Shown here: piece by piece, positions 33,309 through 41,711 of the stretch
How the letters are laid out: every line of letters begins with the position of its first letter
Numbering within the stretch: the stretch's first letter is position 1
Assembly: GCA_900540345.1 (NCBI GenBank)
Contig: UQFK01000002.1
Coordinates: 248,001-312,000 of the forward strand
Reading direction: 5' to 3'
DNA length: 64,000 nucleotides
From: an uncultured Eggerthella sp.
Lineage (GTDB): Bacteria; Actinomycetota; Coriobacteriia; Coriobacteriales; Eggerthellaceae
Notes under the pieces: model-generated
The model's database searches: none
What the model was told of the DNA's origin: nothing
Seen by the model: only the letters and a program-made list of their open reading frames with translations
Translations under genes and position numbers: made by a program

Positions 33309-34727
33309 TTACGCGTGATCTTCAGAAGAGGCCCCGCGCGCACGACGACGTGCTCGCGCACCTGCAGCGGAAAGAACCGTTGCATTCGGCACTGTGCTCT
33401 TCGGCTCTTCGAGTGGAGATGCTTCAACGGCAGGCAACTTGTCTGTATCTGCTTGCGAAGGTTGAATATCGGGCAATGTTTCACTCATCGCGCTCACCCG
33501 GTCTTTTTTCTCGGGCGCCTTTGCTGACCCTGTTTCATGATGCGACGATTCAGGAACCGCATAGAGAGACGAATAAGTTGGCGCAATATGCTCTTGTTCT
33601 TCATGAAGCGACAACGGAGCCTCTGGTAACGAAGGGTCTTGATCTATTGATGAAGACTTGCCTTCTGCCACCAAAGGAAGCTCGCCTGTGTCGGCAACAT
33701 CAAGATTCGGGCCACGCGGAATGACGAATTCGCGCTCTTTGTCTTTATCCTGTCGCCATTTTGTCCAAGGACCACCTAAGGCCTGCTCTTCCTTCTTTGC
33801 CTTCTTGGCTTTTTTCTTCTTTTTCTTTTCCTTCTTTGTCAAAGATTGAGCCTCATCCTCTTCAAGGGTCTCAATCGGCACTTCGTCGATCGCTTCCGAA
33901 AGATGGTGCTCGATCTCAAGCTCGCCCAAAAGCTGATGCGGGCGAGGATCGTAATAGTAATGCTGCTCTTCGTAGTTCACATGCCACAGCACCAACCCCT
34001 GTGCAGGTGCATTCTGACCCGCTGCCTGACGATTGCGCGCCTCTAACACCTCATTGACCCACTCAGGTGAGCGTTTGCCCAAACCGACCAAAGCAAGCGT
34101 GCCAACCATGGTGCGTACCATCGAATGAAGGAAGGCATTGCCTATAACGGTCATAACGATGAAGTTCGAATCCCAGATCTTCTCTTGGCGGAAATTGATC
34201 TCGGCTACATAACGCTGAGTTGGTTTTCCTTTCGCAGACACTGCCATGCAAAAGCTCTTGAAATCGTGCTCGCCCAGAAGAAAACGGGATGCCTCTTTCA
34301 TTGACTCGACATCGAGTGTTTTGCCCAAATGCCAGCTGAAACGCTCCATCAGAAGCGGAGCGGCGACATCAGTGCAGATGTAATAACGATATTCACGAGA
34401 CACCGCAGAAAAACGCGCCGAAAAATCCTCTGGCATCGGGCGCACGCTGCGAAACGAGATGGCTTCGTGCGTGAGCGCATTGAGAGATTTCAGCAAGCTT
34501 TCAGGTTTGCGGCGCAACCATTCATCGTCGAGCAGGTCGAACGAGACGACCTGACACAGCGCATGTACGCCCGCATCGGTACGACCTGCACAAGTCGTTT
34601 CAATAGGCCTACGAAAGAGCAGTTCAAGCGCTTCTTCGATGCTGCCCTGCACGGTCAATTGCGCATTTTGCCGCGCAAACCCCGAGAATGGTTCTCCGTT
34701 GTATGAAAGCCACGCTGCGATCTTCAT
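33309..34727 (-). CDS. truA: tRNA pseudouridine synthase A with long disordered C-terminal extension
   Basis: 472 residues. The first about 265 are a complete TruA: RQNAQLTVQGSIEEAL, the catalytic Asp51 in AGRTDAGVHA and RSEYRYYI-like SREYRYYICTD. TruA makes pseudouridine at positions 38-40 of tRNA anticodon arms. The remaining 200 residues are unlike TruA: an acidic stretch, a lysine block (KKEKKKKKKAKKAKKEE, about 300-316) and a Pro/Ser/Glu-rich tail ending in RARRRARG. The extension might bind RNA or other proteins, or be dispensable. The gene follows dnaE by 6 bases and is probably co-transcribed. Confidence 0.9.
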   Translation of the reverse strand: MKIAAWLSYNGEPFSGFARQNAQLTVQGSIEEALELLFRRPIETTCAGRTDAGVHALCQVVSFDLLDDEWLRRKPESLLKSLNALTHEAISFRSVRPMPEDFSARFSAVSREYRYYICTDVAAPLLMERFSWHLGKTLDVESMKEASRFLLGEHDFKSFCMAVSAKGKPTQRYVAEINFRQEKIWDSNFIVMTVIGNAFLHSMVRTMVGTLALVGLGKRSPEWVNEVLEARNRQAAGQNAPAQGLVLWHVNYEEQHYYYDPRPHQLLGELEIEHHLSEAIDEVPIETLEEDEAQSLTKKEKKKKKKAKKAKKEEQALGGPWTKWRQDKDKEREFVIPRGPNLDVADTGELPLVAEGKSSSIDQDPSLPEAPLSLHEEQEHIAPTYSSLYAVPESSHHETGSAKAPEKKDRVSAMSETLPDIQPSQADTDKLPAVEASPLEEPKSTVPNATVLSAAGARARRRARGASSEDHA

Positions 34728-34733
34728 AAGCCG

Positions 34734-37700
34734 CTACGATGCCTTCCAGATCTCGCGCCCGAACAGGTCGTGCAGGTTTGCTTTCAGGCTGTGGTTATGG
34801 GCATCGATGGTCATCGGGAGCTCTGCGCGCATACGATTACCATCGGTCTGCGTGACGAAGAGGACGATAGGATCATTGCCGGGATGGCCTTTCAGTATCT
34901 CGAAGAGCCGCGAAGATGCCACTGAGTTCAGCTCGTTCGACTGGACCTGCAACTCAAGGCAGACTGGTTTCGCATTCTTCTGCTCCTCAGTCAGCTCGAG
35001 CTTCTCGATTTCGTAGACGATAAGCTGATTAGCGCGATCGCTCGCTTCGAACTTACCCCGTGCTGTAATGACCGCATCTTCAGCAAGCACATCAGCGAAC
35101 TTTTCGTAGTCAAAGCAGATGCACTCGATGCTCGCAGCAAGATCTTCAAGCAAAAACGTTGCCATGAGCGTACCGCGCTTGGTGCGCTTCGTATTCACTT
35201 CTGAAACCATGCCAGCACACTTGATGTTCTTCAAGCTCTCTTGGCGTTCGTTAAGCTGGGTCATGGTGTATTTGTTCGTTTGCGAGAGATATCCCTCATA
35301 CGGGCTCAAGGGATGATCAGAGACATACATCTTCAGAATCTCTTTTTCGAATGTGAGCTTAGTACGATCGTCCCATTCCACGCCGTTTGGCTCGGGGATA
35401 TCCTGCACGAAGCCTGTATCGGGATCGTCTGCAAACATGTCAAACATGCTCACTTGACCCGCAGATTTATCTTTCTGTCGCTTTGCCGCCTCGTCGAGCA
35501 GCGGAGTTTCATCAATGAAATACATGAGCTGTTTGCGCGGGTAGCCGGTCGAATCGAACGCGCCCGATTTCACCAATGCTTCAAGCGTCTTGCGATTGTA
35601 GCAAGTCGCATCTACGCGATTCACAAAGTCGTGCAGCGAAGTGAAGGGGCCATGTTTCTCGCGTTCATCGATGATGGCCTGAACGACCTTCGCGCCCACA
35701 CCACGCACGCCCGCGAGACCAAAGCGAATACCACCATCAACCGGCGTGAATTCCATACTGGAAGAGTTGATATCGGGAGGAAGCACGGGGGTGCCGTTAT
35801 GATTCGCGCTAGCAATATAGCGAATGAGCTTGTCGTTGCTGCCCATGTAGCTCGTAAGCACCGCTGCCATGAATTCATTGGGGTAATGCGCCTTCAAATA
35901 CGCTGTACGCATGACCAAGATGGCGTATGCTGCCGAGTGTGACTTGTTGAACGCGTACTTAGCGAACTTCAACGCATCTTGCCAGATCTGCTGAGCTACC
36001 TCGAGTGAGAAGCCATTTTCAACTGCCCCAGAATCCCAGTCGGCCTGCAACTGATTCATGACCTCGATGTTCTTTTTACCCATAGCTTTGCGCAACTTGT
36101 CGGACTTACCGCGCGAGAAGCCACACATATCGATCGAGATCTGCATGATCTGTTCCTGATAAACCATGGTTCCGAATGTTTCTTCGAGGATCGGACGAAG
36201 ACGCTCATCGTAATAATGCACCGCACCTGGATCCTTCGCAGCCTTGATGTAGTCTTCGACCATGCCTGATTCGAGCGGGCCTGGGCGGTTGAGCGCAATA
36301 GAGGCGACTACGTCAGAGAACTGCTTTGGGGGCAGGCGCTTGAAAAGGCTCACATAGAGCGCACCTTCGACCTGGAACAAGCCATCCATATTGCCCGACT
36401 GCATTAACTTGAAGGCTTTTTCGTCGTCGGTCGGAATCTCTTCTGGAATGATCTTCGTGCCATAGCGCGCCTCGATGTTCTTGCACGCGATGGAAAGCAC
36501 GTCGAGCGTGCGCAGACCCAAGAAGTCCATCTTGAGCAGGCCGAGGTCGGGCGTGTAGTGTCCATCGTACTGCGTGATGATGCCGCCACCTTTGGTGTCG
36601 CGTTTCATGGGTACGTGATCGCTCATCGGGTCGCGACAAATGATAGTGGCGCACGCATGCACGCCTTCGCCGCGCACATGGCCTTCGATCGACTTCGCCG
36701 CATCGATAACTTGGCGCACGTCGGTCTCTTCTTGGTATGCCTTCGCAAGATCGGGGTTTTTCGCAAGTGCCTCGTCGATAGTGATACCAAGCTCGTTACC
36801 GATCATCTTGCAGATACGATCGCCTGTGCTGTACGGATAGTCGAGCACGCGCGCCGCATCGCGCACGGCATTCTTCGCCTGGAGCGTACCAAATGTAATG
36901 ACCTGAGAAACGTGATCTTCGCCATACACATCTTTGATGTGGTTGATGACCTCTTCGCGTCTACCCTGCTCGAAGTCGACGTCGATATCGGGCATCTCCA
37001 CGCGTTCAGGAGAAAGGAAGCGCTCGAACATGAGGCCGTTGGGTAGTGGGTCGAGGTCGGTGATCTCCATCGCATACGCAACGATCGCACCCGCCGCAGA
37101 ACCACGGCCTGGACCGACGCCGATGCCCTGGCTGCGCGCCCATTCGATGTATTCTTGCACGATAAGAAAGTAAGCAGGAAAGCCTTGGTCGATAATGACC
37201 TGCATCTCGTAGTCTGCCTGCTTCTGCACGTGCTCAGGCACGGGATCGCCGTAGCGCTTCACGAGGCCTTCCTGCACACGCTTACGGAAGTAGGTCTCCT
37301 CAGTCTCGCCTTCGGGCAGCGGAAACTTAGGCAGAATGGGATCGCGCTCGAGCTCCACATTGCACTTCTCGGCAATCTCGAGCGTGTTGTCACATGCCTC
37401 TGGAAAATCGCGCAGCGCTTCGCGCATTTCCTCTTCGGTCTTCATATAGAACTGATCGTTAGGAAACTTGAAACGCTTCTCTTGGTTGATGGTCTGGTTG
37501 GTGCCAATGCACAACATGACATCTTGTGCCTGCGCGTCTTCTTGCGTCAAGTAATGAAAATCGTTCGTTGCGATGGTCTTCAGGCCCAAGTGGTTCGCGA
37601 TCTCGGTGAGCTTTTGGTTCATCTCGCGCTGGGTCATGCCTGCGTTCGTCGTGATGCCCTGATCTTGCAGCTCGATATAGAAATCGCCCGGCTCGTAGAG

Positions 37701-38198
37701 TGCCGAGAGTTTTTTTGCCCACTCAATGGCCTCGTCGATCTGGCCGTTATCGATGCAACGCGGGATGATACCCGCAATACAAGCGCTGGTAGCGATGACA
37801 CCTTCTGAGTATTTCTCGAGCATCTCAAAGGTAGTACGCGGACGATAATAGAAGTTGTCGACATGCGATTCGCTGACCAGCTTCACGATGTTGTGATAGC
37901 CCGTATTGTTCTTCGCCAGAAGAATCATATGATGAAGCTTCTGCTTCTCTTTCTTGAGAGACGAATCAGTAGTGAAATAGATCTCGCACCCGAAGATGGG
38001 CTTGACCCACACGTCCAGCTCTTTCTTGACCTTATCGCACGCATCCGCAAGTTCCGGCACACCTGACATGACCCCATGATCGGTGATGGCAACCGCCGGC
38101 ATGCCCAGTTCAGCGGCACGCTTGACCATGTCGTAGATCTTCGTCGCGCCATCGAGCAGCGAGTATTCCGTATGGTTATGAAGATGAACAAAAGCCAT
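34734..38198 (-). CDS. dnaE: DNA polymerase III subunit alpha
   Basis: About 1154 residues, the normal DnaE1 length. The N-terminal PHP domain begins VHLHNHTEYSLLDG. The polymerase palm holds PDIDVDFEQGRREEV (catalytic Asp pair) with GVGPGRGSAAGAIVAY before it. YNRKTLEALVKSGAFD marks the helix-hairpin-helix region, and a C-terminal OB-fold begins near ECICFDYEKFADVL. It is the replicative polymerase. I chose ATG 38198, with AAGGAAAG 5 nt upstream; an ATG at 38231 is less likely. truA follows at once. Confidence 0.96.
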   Translation of the reverse strand: MAFVHLHNHTEYSLLDGATKIYDMVKRAAELGMPAVAITDHGVMSGVPELADACDKVKKELDVWVKPIFGCEIYFTTDSSLKKEKQKLHHMILLAKNNTGYHNIVKLVSESHVDNFYYRPRTTFEMLEKYSEGVIATSACIAGIIPRCIDNGQIDEAIEWAKKLSALYEPGDFYIELQDQGITTNAGMTQREMNQKLTEIANHLGLKTIATNDFHYLTQEDAQAQDVMLCIGTNQTINQEKRFKFPNDQFYMKTEEEMREALRDFPEACDNTLEIAEKCNVELERDPILPKFPLPEGETEETYFRKRVQEGLVKRYGDPVPEHVQKQADYEMQVIIDQGFPAYFLIVQEYIEWARSQGIGVGPGRGSAAGAIVAYAMEITDLDPLPNGLMFERFLSPERVEMPDIDVDFEQGRREEVINHIKDVYGEDHVSQVITFGTLQAKNAVRDAARVLDYPYSTGDRICKMIGNELGITIDEALAKNPDLAKAYQEETDVRQVIDAAKSIEGHVRGEGVHACATIICRDPMSDHVPMKRDTKGGGIITQYDGHYTPDLGLLKMDFLGLRTLDVLSIACKNIEARYGTKIIPEEIPTDDEKAFKLMQSGNMDGLFQVEGALYVSLFKRLPPKQFSDVVASIALNRPGPLESGMVEDYIKAAKDPGAVHYYDERLRPILEETFGTMVYQEQIMQISIDMCGFSRGKSDKLRKAMGKKNIEVMNQLQADWDSGAVENGFSLEVAQQIWQDALKFAKYAFNKSHSAAYAILVMRTAYLKAHYPNEFMAAVLTSYMGSNDKLIRYIASANHNGTPVLPPDINSSSMEFTPVDGGIRFGLAGVRGVGAKVVQAIIDEREKHGPFTSLHDFVNRVDATCYNRKTLEALVKSGAFDSTGYPRKQLMYFIDETPLLDEAAKRQKDKSAGQVSMFDMFADDPDTGFVQDIPEPNGVEWDDRTKLTFEKEILKMYVSDHPLSPYEGYLSQTNKYTMTQLNERQESLKNIKCAGMVSEVNTKRTKRGTLMATFLLEDLAASIECICFDYEKFADVLAEDAVITARGKFEASDRANQLIVYEIEKLELTEEQKNAKPVCLELQVQSNELNSVASSRLFEILKGHPGNDPIVLFVTQTDGNRMRAELPMTIDAHNHSLKANLHDLFGREIWKAS

Positions 38199-38365
38199 GG
38201 GCACTTTCCTTAACATGCTTTGAGATTTCAAGGTTTCATTGTGCCATCTTCGAAGATGAGTTTCTAGGGCTTGACAGCTTGTTCCCTAAACTCGCCATGA
38301 ACGGTTCGTGTTACGGATTGGAAAGATTTTCTCAATAATAAACGCAAAACACCTGTTCGCCATGA

Positions 38366-38423
38366 ACACAATATATTGTGCCACAAATCCTATATCGCGC
38401 CTTTAGTGCACAAAATATAGGAT
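38366..38423 (+). promoter_or_regulatory. Pair of NrdR-type boxes
   Basis: Box 1 (38366-38381), ACACAATATATTGTGC, matches the known NrdR consensus ACACWATATATWGTGT at 15 of 16 positions. Box 2 (38408-38423), GCACAAAATATAGGAT, matches at 12. They are 42 bp apart, about four helical turns, as expected for cooperative binding on one DNA face. NrdR is the nucleotide-sensing repressor of ribonucleotide reductase genes. Confidence 0.75.
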
Positions 38424-38430
38424 TATTCAG

Positions 38431-38459
38431 TTTACACTCCGATCTCGTTGAGGTAGCAT
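38431..38459 (+). promoter_or_regulatory. Promoter of the NrdD-tail-like gene
   Basis: TTTACA (38431-38436, 5 of 6) and TAGCAT (38454-38459, 4 of 6) are exactly 17 bp apart, 7 bases beyond NrdR-type box 2. Transcription would start near 38466, just before a stable leader hairpin. Confidence 0.6.
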
Positions 38460-38471
38460 GAATGCAGTAAG

Positions 38472-38500
38472 GTAATTGCTACCTTGCTTGTAGCAATTAC
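38472..38500 (+). promoter_or_regulatory. Leader hairpin with perfect 11-bp stem
   Basis: GTAATTGCTAC (38472-38482) pairs with GTAGCAATTAC (38490-38500) around the loop CTTGCTT. It would form at the extreme 5' end of the mRNA, about 50 bases before the start codon. It is not followed by a T-run, so it is not a simple terminator; mRNA stability or a protein-binding role is possible. As DNA it could also be an operator. Confidence 0.55.
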
Positions 38501-38550
38501 AAAATTCGCACCGCAGCCCAAAGAGGCTCCGAGAGATAGATAGGGGTATC

Positions 38551-38985
38551 ATGACTACGCTTGAAGCACCAGCATTCGCAGCACAAAACACCGTATTGGA
38601 TGCTAAAGCAAACACCACTCATGAAGCAGCTTGCACACACGACCATGCTCATAGGCCAGCCGCTTCCACTGAGCATAAGCATCTGCAGAACGTCTCAGTG
38701 TCCATCTCCTACTCAACTCCTGATGACATCCGTATGACTGATGAAGAAATCGCGCAATATATCGCACGCGGTCGCGCTCTCGAACAGAGCAAAGATCTTG
38801 CCTGGATCGATCTCGCGGTCGAGGCGGACGATGTCGCGATCCACTATGGATATCACGCGCAGCCTTTCGAGCGCATTCGCCGCATTACCGGTTACCTGGT
38901 CGGCACACTCGATCGATTCAACGATGCAAAACGCGCAGAAGAGTCTCAGCGCGTGAAGCACGATCTTCCCTGCGCTTGCCGCTAG
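38551..38985 (+). CDS. Small protein resembling the C-terminal tail of anaerobic ribonucleotide reductase (NrdD)
   Basis: 144 residues, no known stand-alone function. Residues 110-137 (RRITGYL, then RFNDAK, then RVKH) follow the pattern of the C-terminal tail of class III ribonucleoside-triphosphate reductase NrdD, just after its zinc site. The glycyl-radical site and the two CxxC pairs of real NrdD are missing. Instead there is a Cys/His-rich N-terminus (24-45: HEAACTHDHAH and STEHKH) and a C-terminal CAC (141-143), which could bind a metal. Two NrdR-type boxes upstream link it to nucleotide reduction. AGGGG precedes the start. It might assist NrdD or regulate it. Alternatively it is an eroded NrdD fragment, though intact expression signals argue against that. 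Confidence 0.7.
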   Translation: MTTLEAPAFAAQNTVLDAKANTTHEAACTHDHAHRPAASTEHKHLQNVSVSISYSTPDDIRMTDEEIAQYIARGRALEQSKDLAWIDLAVEADDVAIHYGYHAQPFERIRRITGYLVGTLDRFNDAKRAEESQRVKHDLPCACR

Positions 38986-39029
38986 TTCGAACTTCTTAGC
39001 AGCGCACATGCGCTTGCTCTCGTTAACTT

Positions 39030-39092
39030 GAAGTTCTTGAGCAATCCTTCTCCAAACGCGCGTGAATCAACACACGAGCGTTCAAGAACTTC
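39030..39092. repeat. 11-bp inverted repeat downstream of the NrdD-tail-like gene
   Basis: GAAGTTCTTGA (39030-39040) and TCAAGAACTTC (39082-39092) are perfect inverted copies 41 bp apart. A related TTCGAACTTCTTA lies at the gene's stop. It could form a large hairpin just before the terminator. Confidence 0.55.
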
Positions 39093-39105
39093 TTGTTTAG
39101 ATGAT

Positions 39106-39144
39106 AAAAGCCACACTCGTGATTCGCTCCGAGCGTGGCTTTTT
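39106..39144. terminator. Bidirectional terminator between the NrdD-tail-like gene and cysS
   Basis: AAAAGCCACACTCG (39106-39119) pairs with CGAGCGTGGCTTTT (39130-39143) with one A/C mismatch and a 10-nt loop. T-runs flank it on both strands. It serves the plus-strand gene ending at 38985 and cysS, which ends at 39175 on the minus strand. Confidence 0.8.
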
Positions 39145-39174
39145 CGTATGACTATTTCTGCTTTTGAATAACTG

Positions 39175-40728
39175 CTAAGCTTTGACGATACGTGCACCTT
39201 GCGGCGTATCTTCGATGCGAAAGCCCAGCTCAGAAAGACCATCGCGAATCGCATCGGCTACCGCAAAGTTCTTGCTCGCACGCGCATTCGCGCGCGCATC
39301 AAGCAATGCAGCCATGGCTGCCTTCACCGTTGCTGGATCGTTGCCATCTCCTGGTGCGAACCCTGCAAATTGCATCGCAAGCACCAACACTTCAGCCGCG
39401 CTTTCTTCATCATCGAGAACGGTTGCGGTTGCATCAGAGGTATCTACCTCAATAGAGATTCCGAGCACATCCATAAGCTCTACGACCTCGCTTACCGCTC
39501 CTGCAAGCGCCTCAGCATCAGCTGTCGTTGGCTGCACATCGTTCAAAAGCGTGTTGACCTCGCCCACGAAATTGAAGATCGCGCCGAGTGCTCCTGCAGT
39601 ATTGAAGTCATCGTCCATCGATTCAGTGAACGATTCGCGCATCTGCTCGCCCAACCACGCAATATGAGCGGAAAGCGACTTGCCATCTGCCAGCATTGCC
39701 GCTTCCCCGCTGCTAGGATTCTTCGCAAGCCACTGTACATTTGTGACAAAATTTTCCAGACGCTCAAGCGCCGAAGCTGATTCCTTTAGACGTGCATCGG
39801 AGAAATCGAGCGGGCTGCGATAATGCGTCTGCAGCATGAGCATGCGAAGCACCGCAGGATCCGTAGTCTTGAGGATGTCGCGAAGCAGCAGAAAATTACC
39901 GAGCGACTTGCTCATCTTCTCGGAATTGATCTGCAGCATGCCACCGTGCATCCAGTAGTTCGCAAACGTGGTGTCGAACGCGGCCTCGGATTGCGCACGC
40001 TCATTTTCGTGATGAGGGAAGCATAGATCTGCGCCGCCGCCATGAATATCGAACGGCAAGTGCAGATACTTCTCCGACATGGCCGAGCATTCGATGTGCC
40101 AACCGGGCCTACCCTTGCCCCAAGGAGAATCCCAACTTGGCTCACCCGGCTTTGCTGCTTTCCAAAGCGCAAAATCGAGTGGGTCGCGCTTACGATCTTC
40201 CAGTCCTTGACCGTCTGCGCGCAGCTCGCGATGACCCGATTCCATTTCGTCCACATTGCGATTCGAAAGTTCACCATAAGCAGAATATGAGCGAACCGCG
40301 AAGTACACATCACCATCGACCGCATAGGCATGCCCTTTATCAATGAGACGCTGGACCAGGTCGATCATCGTGTCGATCTCTTCGGTCGCCTTCGGACGGA
40401 TGTCGGGATCCTGAACACCTGCTGCATGCATGTCAGCGATGAACGCGTCGGTGAATTCCTTCGCCACCTCGTCTGCCGTACGGCCCTCTTCGTTGGCCTT
40501 ATTGATGATCTTATCGTCCACATCGGTGACATTCTGCACAAACGTGACCTCGAAACCACGCCATGTAAGATAACGGCGAATCGTATCGAAAGAGATAAAC
40601 GTACGCGCGTTGCCGATATGGATGTAGTTATAGACCGTCGGGCCACACACATACATACCGACCTTGCCTGGCTCAACGGGCACGAATTCGCGCTTACTGC
40701 GCGCCTTGGTATCGTAGATCTTGATCAT
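39175..40728 (-). CDS. cysS: Cysteinyl-tRNA synthetase
   Basis: 517 residues. The class I signature HIGN (37-40) and KMSKS (271-275) are intact. Zinc ligands Cys28, Cys214, His239 and Glu243, which select cysteine, are all visible (VCGPTVYN, HIECS, FPHHENE). The C-terminal part contains an acidic insertion (VDTSDATATVLDDEESAAE, about 425-443) before the anticodon-binding end. It attaches cysteine to tRNA-Cys. It is the last gene of ispD-ispF-cysE-cysS, so cysteine synthesis and use are adjacent; the terminator at 39106-39144 follows. Confidence 0.96.
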   Translation of the reverse strand: MIKIYDTKARSKREFVPVEPGKVGMYVCGPTVYNYIHIGNARTFISFDTIRRYLTWRGFEVTFVQNVTDVDDKIINKANEEGRTADEVAKEFTDAFIADMHAAGVQDPDIRPKATEEIDTMIDLVQRLIDKGHAYAVDGDVYFAVRSYSAYGELSNRNVDEMESGHRELRADGQGLEDRKRDPLDFALWKAAKPGEPSWDSPWGKGRPGWHIECSAMSEKYLHLPFDIHGGGADLCFPHHENERAQSEAAFDTTFANYWMHGGMLQINSEKMSKSLGNFLLLRDILKTTDPAVLRMLMLQTHYRSPLDFSDARLKESASALERLENFVTNVQWLAKNPSSGEAAMLADGKSLSAHIAWLGEQMRESFTESMDDDFNTAGALGAIFNFVGEVNTLLNDVQPTTADAEALAGAVSEVVELMDVLGISIEVDTSDATATVLDDEESAAEVLVLAMQFAGFAPGDGNDPATVKAAMAALLDARANARASKNFAVADAIRDGLSELGFRIEDTPQGARIVKA

Positions 40729-40740
40729 GGTATTCCTATC

Positions 40741-41598
40741 TTAGGCCTGGTCTGAATTCTGATTGATCGCGCGCTCTTGCGCGATCTTGGCCTCGGTCTC
40801 TTCGAGATCCGCTTCCTTTTCTTGCATTGCTTGTTCTTGGCGCGCAAAAGCTTCGAGCTCTTCCACGCGTTTGTAGAGATTCTTTATCGCACGCGCGACA
40901 GGATCGGGTAGATCCTCTACGCGCTCGTCGCTTTCCCGCGTCGACTTAGCAGCAGCTCGTTCTGCAGCAGCGCTCTCTTCGATCGCTCGCTGCTCAATAG
41001 CTTGCTTAGCGGCAGCTTGTTCTGCGGCTTTCTTCTCGGCGATCTCCTTTTCCGCTGCCTTCTTAGCAGTCGAGACGCCATCCTGAATGACAATATGTCC
41101 TGGCACGCCGACCACCGTACAATTTGGTGGAACATCTTTCACAACGACCGATCCGCCGCCGATCTTCGAGTTATCACCAATAGTGATCGAACCGAGCACC
41201 GCTGCCCCAACGCCCACCATGACGTTGTTTCCCAAGGTCGGATGACGCTTGCCGCTCTCTTTGCCAGTACCGCCCAATGTGACGTTTTGGTAGAGCACAC
41301 AATCATCGCCAATGACCGTAGTCTCGCCGATGATGACCCCCATTGCATGGTCGATGAAGAAACGGCGACCAATTTGGGCACCAGGATGGATCTCAACGCC
41401 TGTCCAGAAGCGCGCACATTGTGAAAGATAGCGCGCCAATCCGCGCAAGCCCTTCTTCCAAAGCCAGTGATTGATGACATGTGCCCACCGAGCCTGGAGG
41501 CCTGGATAGGTAAGCCAGATGAGGAATTTCGAGGGAGCAGCAGGATCAGTCGCTTGTACGGTACGGATATCCTCTGCCATTGTGGAGAATATGTTCAT
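40741..41598 (-). CDS. cysE: Serine O-acetyltransferase with coiled-coil C-terminal extension
   Basis: 285 residues. Residues 1-175 form a normal short (EpsC-type) serine acetyltransferase with left-handed beta-helix hexapeptides; FFIDHAMGVIIGETT (80-94) carries the catalytic His84, and KRHPTLGNNV (118-127) is typical. It makes O-acetylserine for cysteine synthesis. From about 178 to 285 there is an Ala/Glu/Lys-rich heptad-like extension (AAEKEIAEKKAAEQAAAKQA and onward), predicted coiled coil, absent in most homologs. The C-terminus, which normally binds cysteine synthase CysK, is therefore replaced. Start ATG 41598 with AAAGGA upstream. cysS follows after 12 bases. Confidence 0.92.
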   Translation of the reverse strand: MNIFSTMAEDIRTVQATDPAAPSKFLIWLTYPGLQARWAHVINHWLWKKGLRGLARYLSQCARFWTGVEIHPGAQIGRRFFIDHAMGVIIGETTVIGDDCVLYQNVTLGGTGKESGKRHPTLGNNVMVGVGAAVLGSITIGDNSKIGGGSVVVKDVPPNCTVVGVPGHIVIQDGVSTAKKAAEKEIAEKKAAEQAAAKQAIEQRAIEESAAAERAAAKSTRESDERVEDLPDPVARAIKNLYKRVEELEAFARQEQAMQEKEADLEETEAKIAQERAINQNSDQA

Positions 41599-41679
41599 GA
41601 GGTCAGTTCCTTTTTGTCTTGCGAAATAGTACCACGTTTGGTGCGGGCGCCACTATTTTGAAAAGCGTCTGCAACCATT

Positions 41680-41697
41680 GCGCACGGAAGCGTGCGC
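41680..41697. other. Hairpin between ispF and cysE
   Basis: GCGCACG (41680-41686) and CGTGCGC (41691-41697) form a 7-bp stem with a GAAG loop between the ispF end and the cysE start. It has no T-run, so it may be an mRNA-processing or weak pause site rather than a terminator. Confidence 0.4.
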
Positions 41698-41711
41698 TCA
41701 ATCATAGAGCA

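Larger units (their letters stand above)
38199..38550. other. 352-bp regulatory gap between dnaE and the NrdD-tail-like gene
   Basis: No gene is seen. The gap holds a repeated decamer CGCCATGAAC (38293-38302, 38358-38367), two NrdR-type boxes (38366-38423), a 10-bp inverted repeat AATCCTATAT/ATATAGGATT (38386-38395, 38415-38424), a promoter (38431-38459) and a leader hairpin (38472-38500). The left part would contain the divergent dnaE promoter, which I could not place. Confidence 0.6.
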
